Below, one piece after another: positions 22,725 through 27,154 of a DNA stretch of 27,154 nucleotides. The notes under the pieces are model-generated. The model was not told the DNA's origin and made no database searches. It worked only from the letters and a program-made list of their open reading frames with translations. The stretch spans positions 1 to 27,154 of the forward strand of contig DATLYA010000163.1 in assembly GCA_035575235.1 (NCBI GenBank), read 5' to 3'. Position 1 is the stretch's first letter. Each line of letters starts with the position of its first letter. Origin of the DNA: SYOC01 sp035575235 (GTDB taxonomy: Bacteria; Desulfobacterota; Binatia; Bin18). The translations under genes were made by a program, and so were the position numbers.

Positions 22725-23180
22725 TTATCTCGCCACTACTTGACCAGTCTCGATCGTTACGCTGCGAGAGATCGCCACTTTTTCACCCTTTTGATTGGTA
22801 AATTCCGTATCCATCACAACGAAGGTCATTTTTCCGCCTCGGCCGCCGCTCTTCTCATACACATCAGCGACTTTGGTAACGGCGGTCAGCACATCGCCAG
22901 CATAGATGGGCTTCAAGTACTCGAACTCTTGCTCCCCATGCAACACGCGTTTCAGATCCATTTGCACCTGCGGTCGCCCTTCCCCGTCATCCCAATGCGC
23001 CAGGGTCATTAAAAACGTCGGCGGCGGCATGATGCCGCCGATTTCCGCGTTCGCGAGGTTCTCATCATAATACAGCGGATTTGGATCCTTAATTGACCTG
23101 GCGAACTCGCGAATCTTGCCCGCCTCGATCCGTATCGGAATCGGCTTGCCAACCTTACCGATATCGTGTTTGTCTGCCAT
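22725..23180 (-). CDS. FAS1-like / MaoC N-terminal dehydratase subunit
   Basis: A 151-residue hot-dog protein starting MADKHDIGKVGKPIPIRIEA, then FARSIKDPNPLYYDENLA and IMPPPTFLMTLAHWDD, the pattern of the MaoC_dehydrat_N family (HadA-like). It lacks the GDFNPIH catalytic motif of its neighbour and is expected to be the substrate-shaping partner. ATG 23180 is supported by AGGAGGAAAT directly ahead; the frame is open ten codons further. It is separated from the acyl-CoA dehydrogenase gene by the octamer repeat at 23226-23326. Confidence 0.85.
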   Translation of the reverse strand: MADKHDIGKVGKPIPIRIEAGKIREFARSIKDPNPLYYDENLANAEIGGIMPPPTFLMTLAHWDDGEGRPQVQMDLKRVLHGEQEFEYLKPIYAGDVLTAVTKVADVYEKSGGRGGKMTFVVMDTEFTNQKGEKVAISRSVTIETGQVVAR

Positions 23181-23225
23181 ATTTCCTCCTGCTTCTCCGG
23201 CAGTTCGCAACTGTCAAACGATAAG

Positions 23226-23326
23226 ACAATTAAGTCATCGGGTCATCGGGCGATTGAGTCATTGTTCAATGAAGACGCTTTCTCCAGCAATTCTTCAATG
23301 ACTCAATCGCTCAATGGCTCAATCCG
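23226..23326. repeat. Period-8 repeat element with facing arms, same word family as 5926-6068
   Basis: The left arm has octamers ACAATTAA, GTCATCGG (twice), GCGATTGA, GTCATTGT, TCAATGAA (23226-23273). The right arm has GCAATTCT, TCAATGAC, TCAATCGC, TCAATGGC, TCAATCCG (23287-23326). The right arm reversed gives GTCATTGA and GCGATTGA, matching the left. The centre is 13 bases. The right arm ends one base before the acyl-CoA dehydrogenase stop. Confidence 0.9.
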
Positions 23327-23327
23327 A

Positions 23328-24467
23328 TTACGCCGCCGGCGCCACATCAAGCGTGTACTGCGCGACCAATTCACGATTCCAGGTCGCATCACCAAAGGTG
23401 ACTTCAGACCCTTTGGCGCGTTTGAAGTAAATATGCATATCGTGTTCCCAGGTGAAGCCGATGCCGCCATGCACCTGAATCCCTTCAGCCGACACTTGCC
23501 GATAGGCGTCACTACAATAGGCTTTCGCCATCGCCGCCGCTAAAGGCGCCTCAGGCGCATCATTCGCCACTGCCCACGCCGCATAATACGTCGCAGATTT
23601 TGCGCTCTCGACCTGCACCAGCATGTTGGCGCACTTATGTTGAATGGCCTGGAAGGAGCCGATCGGCCGGCCAAATTGCTCGCGCATCTTGGCGTACTCA
23701 ACGCTCATGTCGAGCACTTTTTGGGCGCCGCCGCACATCTCCGCGCACAGCGCCACTTTGCTGCGATCCAAAATGCGCCTCAGCGCGTCCCATCCTTTGC
23801 CCGGCGCGGTAAGAACGGCATCAGCGCCAATTGGCGTTTTCTCGAAGCGCACTTCACACAGTTTACGCGTTTGATCCATGGTCTTCAGCGGGGTCACCGT
23901 CACGCCTGCAGCGTGGCGATCCACCAAAAACAGCGTTGGACCTTCCGCCGTGCACGCGGCGCAAACAATGACATCCGCTACGTGCGCATCCGGCACAAAG
24001 AGCTTCACACCGTTTAGTGAATACCCCCCCTTCTTGCCCTTCCGCGCCTTCAGCGTAATGCCCTTCTCATCCCAACGGGCATCCTCTTCTAACACTGCCA
24101 GGGTCGCCTTTATGTTGCCAGAAGCAATGCCAGGCAAATACCGCTGTTTTTGCTCGTGACTCCCTGCCTCGAAAATCGCCAGCCCGCCCATACAGACAGT
24201 TGAAAAAAATGGCCCCGGCAACACAACCCGACCCATTTCTTCCAGTACGACGACAAGATCAACCATGCTCAGCCCAGAACCGCCAAACTCCTCTGGATAG
24301 ATCAGGCCCATCCAGCCCAGCTCCGCCATCTTCTTCCACAACTCCTCGGAGTATCCGCGTTCGTCTTCCATCATCTGACGAACATAGGTCATCGGACATT
24401 CTTTATTGAGAAAATCCGCCGCCGACTGCCGCAACAGCTCTTGTTCCTCACTAAACCCAAAATCCAT
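23328..24467 (-). CDS. Acyl-CoA dehydrogenase (FadE-like)
   Basis: A 379-residue flavoprotein with the N-terminal helix domain (MDFGFSEEQELLRQSAADF), GWMGLIYPEEFGGSGLSMVDLVVVLEEMG, and the C-terminal FGRPIGSFQAIQHKCANM and VHGGIGFTWEHDMHIYFKRAK blocks. The usual catalytic-base context YEGT near the end is replaced by GSEVTFGD, as in FadE-type enzymes that may work as heteromers. No second dehydrogenase gene is visible, so a homomer or a remote partner is possible. It is probably the first step of the CoA module here: oxidation, hydration by the MaoC pair, then cleavage by the thiolase. Confidence 0.9.
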   Translation of the reverse strand: MDFGFSEEQELLRQSAADFLNKECPMTYVRQMMEDERGYSEELWKKMAELGWMGLIYPEEFGGSGLSMVDLVVVLEEMGRVVLPGPFFSTVCMGGLAIFEAGSHEQKQRYLPGIASGNIKATLAVLEEDARWDEKGITLKARKGKKGGYSLNGVKLFVPDAHVADVIVCAACTAEGPTLFLVDRHAAGVTVTPLKTMDQTRKLCEVRFEKTPIGADAVLTAPGKGWDALRRILDRSKVALCAEMCGGAQKVLDMSVEYAKMREQFGRPIGSFQAIQHKCANMLVQVESAKSATYYAAWAVANDAPEAPLAAAMAKAYCSDAYRQVSAEGIQVHGGIGFTWEHDMHIYFKRAKGSEVTFGDATWNRELVAQYTLDVAPAA

Positions 24468-24482
24468 ACACGCACCTCACCA

Positions 24483-24651
24483 AGCTCTTAGCCATGAGCT
24501 TTTAGCTATTAGCCACATAGAACACGAAAGATTTTTTCTGAAGAAATCTAATAACGGGAGGAAGGAGCCGGAGGATGAATTACACTCCATCCTCCAGAGT
24601 ATCCGCGACCGCTCATAGCTAAGAGCCAAAAGCTGAAAGCCAACAGCTATT
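24483..24651. repeat. Period-7 AGC-type repeat element with a 16-base inverted repeat (thiolase/acyl-CoA dehydrogenase gap)
   Basis: Left arm heptads: AGCTCTT, AGCCATG, AGCTTTT, AGCTATT, AGCCACA (24483-24517). Right arm: AGCTAAG, AGCCAAA, AGCTGAA, AGCCAAC, AGCTATT (24617-24651). Within them GCTCTTAGCCATGAGC (24484-24499) matches the reverse complement of 24611-24626 at 15 of 16 positions. The centre holds two further hairpins, one of them GGAGGATG/CATCCTCC (24570-24577, 24588-24595). The thiolase stop codon is part of the last heptad. Confidence 0.9.
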
Positions 24652-25789
24652 GATTTGCCAGAATGGTCACACAGCCCACGGAGCCTGGACCGCCCAGGTT
24701 GTGCGCGAGGCCCACTTCTGCATTTTTCACCTGGCGAGCGCCAGCTTTGTTCCACAGATGCTGCGACACCTCGTAAATCATACGGATGCCCGTGGCGCCA
24801 ATAGGATGCCCGAAGGATTTCAGACCGCCGGAAGGATTGACCGGAATCTCACCGCCAATCGCCGCCCGGCCCTCTTCGACATAGCGCCACCCTTCGCCAC
24901 GCTTGGCCAAACCAAGATCCTCAATATTGAGAATTTCCGTAATCGTGAAGCAATCGTGGCATTCCACGAGATCGATATCTTTGACCGTCATCCCAGCCTG
25001 TTCGTACGCCGACTGCGCCGCCTGGGCAGTAGCAGGAAACCCTGTATACGCGAAACCCGGCTTCAGATACGGCTCACCCGATGTGACCGCGAGTCCGATA
25101 CCCTTCACCAAGAGCGCATCGGGACGGAAAGATTTGGCCAGATCTGCCCGGCAAATGATCACCGCTGCGGCCCCGTCCGTCGTCGGGCAACAGTCAAACA
25201 GACCGAGCGGGCTACAAATCATCGGCGCATTGATTACTTGTTCCTCGGTCACTTCCATCTGGAAATGCGCCTTTGGGCTCATGGTGCCGTTGTGGTGGTT
25301 CTTCATCGCCACTTTGGCAAGGGCGCGTTTGTCAATGCCATAGGTCGAGAAATAACGGTTCGCCGCCATCGCAAACAAAGAAGGAGCGGTCGTCCCATAG
25401 CCAACGACAGGATGGTTGCCGAAGGCGCCGAGACCGCGCTGGCCGGAGTCGCGGAGTTTTTCAAAACCCAGGGCAAGCACGACATCATACATCCCTGCAG
25501 CCACTGCCATACAGGCGTTGCGGAAGGCGTCCATGCCGGAGGCGCAATAGTTTTCCACGCGGGTGATGGGAATGTTAAACAGCTTGAGCGGATCAGCCAG
25601 CGCGTTGCCGGCATTTGCAGAGCTGAGCGTACCGACCCACGCCGCCTGAATCTGGCTCGGATCAATCTTCGCATCCGCATACGCCTCGAATGCGGCGGTT
25701 ACGATCATGTCCTCGGCGCTCATGTCATAATTCTCGCCGAATTTACTGCACCCGGCGCCAATGACTGCTACCTTATCCCGGATATTCAT
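24647..25789 (-). CDS. SCP2-type thiolase (acetyl-CoA acetyltransferase family)
   Basis: A 380-residue thiolase of the sterol-carrier/lipid-transfer subgroup. It has the nucleophile Cys82 in ENYCASGMDAF, VECHDCFTITEIL, NPSGGLKSFGHPIGATG and AHNLGGPGS, the standard catalytic blocks. The cysteine favours true thiolytic cleavage or Claisen condensation, although some relatives (Ltp2) are retro-aldolases that need a DUF35 partner. Here a DUF35 domain is encoded directly upstream, fused to an HMG-CoA-synthase-like domain. AAGGAGGTG precedes the ATG. The TAG stop is supplied by the repeat element at 24483-24651. Confidence 0.92.
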   Translation of the reverse strand: MNIRDKVAVIGAGCSKFGENYDMSAEDMIVTAAFEAYADAKIDPSQIQAAWVGTLSSANAGNALADPLKLFNIPITRVENYCASGMDAFRNACMAVAAGMYDVVLALGFEKLRDSGQRGLGAFGNHPVVGYGTTAPSLFAMAANRYFSTYGIDKRALAKVAMKNHHNGTMSPKAHFQMEVTEEQVINAPMICSPLGLFDCCPTTDGAAAVIICRADLAKSFRPDALLVKGIGLAVTSGEPYLKPGFAYTGFPATAQAAQSAYEQAGMTVKDIDLVECHDCFTITEILNIEDLGLAKRGEGWRYVEEGRAAIGGEIPVNPSGGLKSFGHPIGATGIRMIYEVSQHLWNKAGARQVKNAEVGLAHNLGGPGSVGCVTILANQ

Positions 25790-25810
25790 TACGACACCTC
25801 CTTTATCGGA

Positions 25811-25937
25811 AGCTGTTAGCTATAAGCTTATAGGTTTTGTTCAACTACAGAAATACCAGAAAGCCCTTACAACGCCAAATAATGCATCCCTGTTTTTTGT
25901 CTGGCTAGAAGCTCACAGCCGATAGCTAATAGCCTCT
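25811..25937. repeat. Period-7 AGC-type repeat element with facing arms
   Basis: Left arm heptads: AGCTGTT, AGCTATA, AGCTTAT (25811-25831). Right arm: AGCTCAC, AGCCGAT, AGCTAAT, AGCCTCT (25910-25937). GCTGTTAGCTATAAGC (25812-25827) matches the reverse complement of 25918-25933 at 13 of 16 positions. It shares the AGC word family with the element at 24483-24651 and fills the gap between the thiolase and the next gene, whose stop lies three bases beyond the right arm. Confidence 0.85.
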
Positions 25938-25940
25938 CTA

Positions 25941-27154
25941 TTATTTATTCACCGGCCGTGCTTTCCAGAAGTAATTTTTGATGCCATAGCCTTCGTGATA
26001 CTTGCGAAATGTGAGTTCCAACGGCATGCCAATTTCCACCCGCTCCGGCTCACAATCCGTCATTTGTACATAGACCCGGCCACCGTTGTCGAGGTCGACC
26101 ACTGCATGCGTGGTCGGCGGATCAGGGGTTTCGGTGAGGTAATCATGAGTGAACGTAAAGAGCTTTCCCTTGCGAGAAAGTTTCACCTCTTCAAGACCGT
26201 CACGATAACCGCACTCGATGCAAATACGATGAATGGGGAATTGGGTCGTGCCGCACTTCGGACACTTGCCACCATGCAGCGGCAGAATTTCTTTTTGGTC
26301 GCGTAAGAGCACGACCGGCGTGGACATATCCGTCGTCGTATAGTCCTTTCGCATTAACTTGCGGAAGCGCGCGTATTTGCCATAGGACGGCATCGTACGC
26401 TTCACTTCGATCTGCGAGAAAACGCTGCGCACTACCCTGAAACTAGCCATGGCCTCGGTGGCGCGGAAAATGGCGGCGTCACCGCCATCGCCATAGCCTA
26501 CGACCAAGATCAAATCGCCCGGTTTGGAACGCTCTAACACCGCTGCCAGCAGCACAAGCGGCTGCGCGGTTCCGGCATCACCAACGGTGTTCCAGAACGT
26601 ATCCTGTACCTGTGATTTCGCATCCAGCCCAACGCCTCGCAGCGCGGCTTGGAGTGTACGCTGAGCAGGCGCGGCAATCGCGGCATGGGTAATATCCTTT
26701 GGGGTGAGATGGCATTTTTGCAAAACTCCTTGCACCGTAGCGGCAATGAAGCGGTTGTATCCAAATCTGGTCTCGAACGCTCCAGGAAACGATCGCAGGT
26801 AATCCTGTTCTTCCGTACGCCACGTGCCAAGAAATTCCTGGCTCACTGAGTAGGAGCCTACGAGTTCGGCGATGACATTCTCGGTGCCAACAAGGACAGC
26901 AGCGCCAGCATCGCCATAATTCTGTTCTTGTTGTGAATCCGGCTCGCCCATACGTGAATCGCCCGCGCAGACCAAAATATTTTTTCCAGGCTGAACAAGA
27001 TCGAGTGCGGTCAACAACGCTGAGGTGCCGGCGCGCAATGAGTCAGTAAAATCCATGGTGCGAATTTCGGGATGAGCCTCCAGCACCGTCGCCACGGTCA
27101 CTGCTGCTTGTTTCTCCCGATACGGAGACGTGGTGGAGGCAAAGAACACTCCCG
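25941..27154 (-). CDS. HMG-CoA-synthase/KAS III-like protein fused to a DUF35 domain (5' end outside window)
   Basis: At least 404 residues are visible; the gene continues past the right edge, and the first visible residues (FFASTTSPYREKQAA) are internal to the thiolase-fold domain. That domain shows DSRMGEPDS, QNYGDAGAA and VGDAGTAQPLVLLA, typical of HMG-CoA-synthase-like proteins. At the position of the catalytic cysteine (usually NSC-x-GT or NSCRAGT) it reads TDSLRAGTSAL, with Leu. The C-terminal 130 residues are a DUF35 unit: zinc ribbon CPKCGTTQFPIHRICIECG, then an OB fold (FTFTHDYLTETPD, HAVVDLDNGG). It ends 151 bases before the thiolase start. Likely a scaffold or non-Claisen acyl-CoA subunit working with the thiolase. 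Confidence 0.88.
   Translation of the reverse strand, partial: GVFFASTTSPYREKQAAVTVATVLEAHPEIRTMDFTDSLRAGTSALLTALDLVQPGKNILVCAGDSRMGEPDSQQEQNYGDAGAAVLVGTENVIAELVGSYSVSQEFLGTWRTEEQDYLRSFPGAFETRFGYNRFIAATVQGVLQKCHLTPKDITHAAIAAPAQRTLQAALRGVGLDAKSQVQDTFWNTVGDAGTAQPLVLLAAVLERSKPGDLILVVGYGDGGDAAIFRATEAMASFRVVRSVFSQIEVKRTMPSYGKYARFRKLMRKDYTTTDMSTPVVLLRDQKEILPLHGGKCPKCGTTQFPIHRICIECGYRDGLEEVKLSRKGKLFTFTHDYLTETPDPPTTHAVVDLDNGGRVYVQMTDCEPERVEIGMPLELTFRKYHEGYGIKNYFWKARPVNK

Noticed and set aside
24650..25819. Long open frame on the plus strand antisense to the thiolase (389 codons)
   Set aside because: It mirrors the thiolase, has no recognisable motif or ribosome binding site, and the minus-strand gene has all catalytic blocks.

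Overview
The window is bacterial, gene-dense and of moderate GC content. The chain yceD-rpmF-plsX-fabD-fabG-acpP-glyA-nrdR-ribD-ribBA-ribH-nusB-leuS-lptE matches the conserved order of Deltaproteobacteria-like genomes (Desulfobacterota and relatives such as Binatota or Tectomicrobia). LptE, MurJ and the lipoprotein signal indicate a Gram-negative envelope. The abundant acyl-CoA genes with DUF35 partners suit soil or marine uncultured members of those groups. The phylum is an inference from gene order, not from a marker tree.

Layout. 1-573 (-): start of a thiolase-fold gene preceded by its DUF35 partner, with a candidate 37-codon membrane protein upstream (695-808). 894-3940 (+): comF, purN, rnhC, mazG. 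3887-5611 (-): murJ, whose 3' end overlaps mazG. 5646-5921 (+): rpsT. 6098-18785 (-): a 14-gene run for fatty-acid/phospholipid initiation (plsX, fabD, fabG, acpP), one-carbon metabolism (glyA), dNTP control (nrdR), riboflavin (ribD, ribBA, ribH), transcription and translation (nusB, leuS, rpmF, yceD) and LPS transport (lptE). 18923-20434 (+): infA, a small two-helix membrane protein and a TraB/GumN-type secreted protein. 20431-21588 (-): a Cys/Met-metabolism PLP enzyme. 21687-22103 (+): an uncharacterised conserved-looking protein. 22279-27154 (-): an acyl-CoA module made of two MaoC-type hydratase subunits, an acyl-CoA dehydrogenase, an SCP2-type thiolase, and an HMG-CoA-synthase-like/DUF35 fusion that runs off the right edge.

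The most unusual feature is a set of degenerate tandem repeats with a strict 7- or 8-base period. Each lies almost exactly in the gap between two genes, and most form two facing arms around a short centre (5926-6068, 6642-6756, 9901-9966, 13310-13393, 22131-22226, 23226-23326, 24483-24651, 25811-25937). The repeat words differ between sites but the architecture is shared. Some elements enter coding sequence. One encodes most of the signal peptide of LptE, others supply the stop codons of a thiolase and of ribH, and related short-period repeats make up the N-termini of PurN and RNase HIII.

Other points of interest: a RibBA protein whose dihydroxybutanone-phosphate synthase half has lost several catalytic residues while the GTP cyclohydrolase II half is intact; a possible three-segment RNA switch in front of glyA; absence of ribE, fabH and fabF from places where they usually sit; a comF that looks leaderless; and an HMG-CoA-synthase-like protein without the catalytic cysteine. 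No tRNA, rRNA, CRISPR array, transposase or phage gene was seen.
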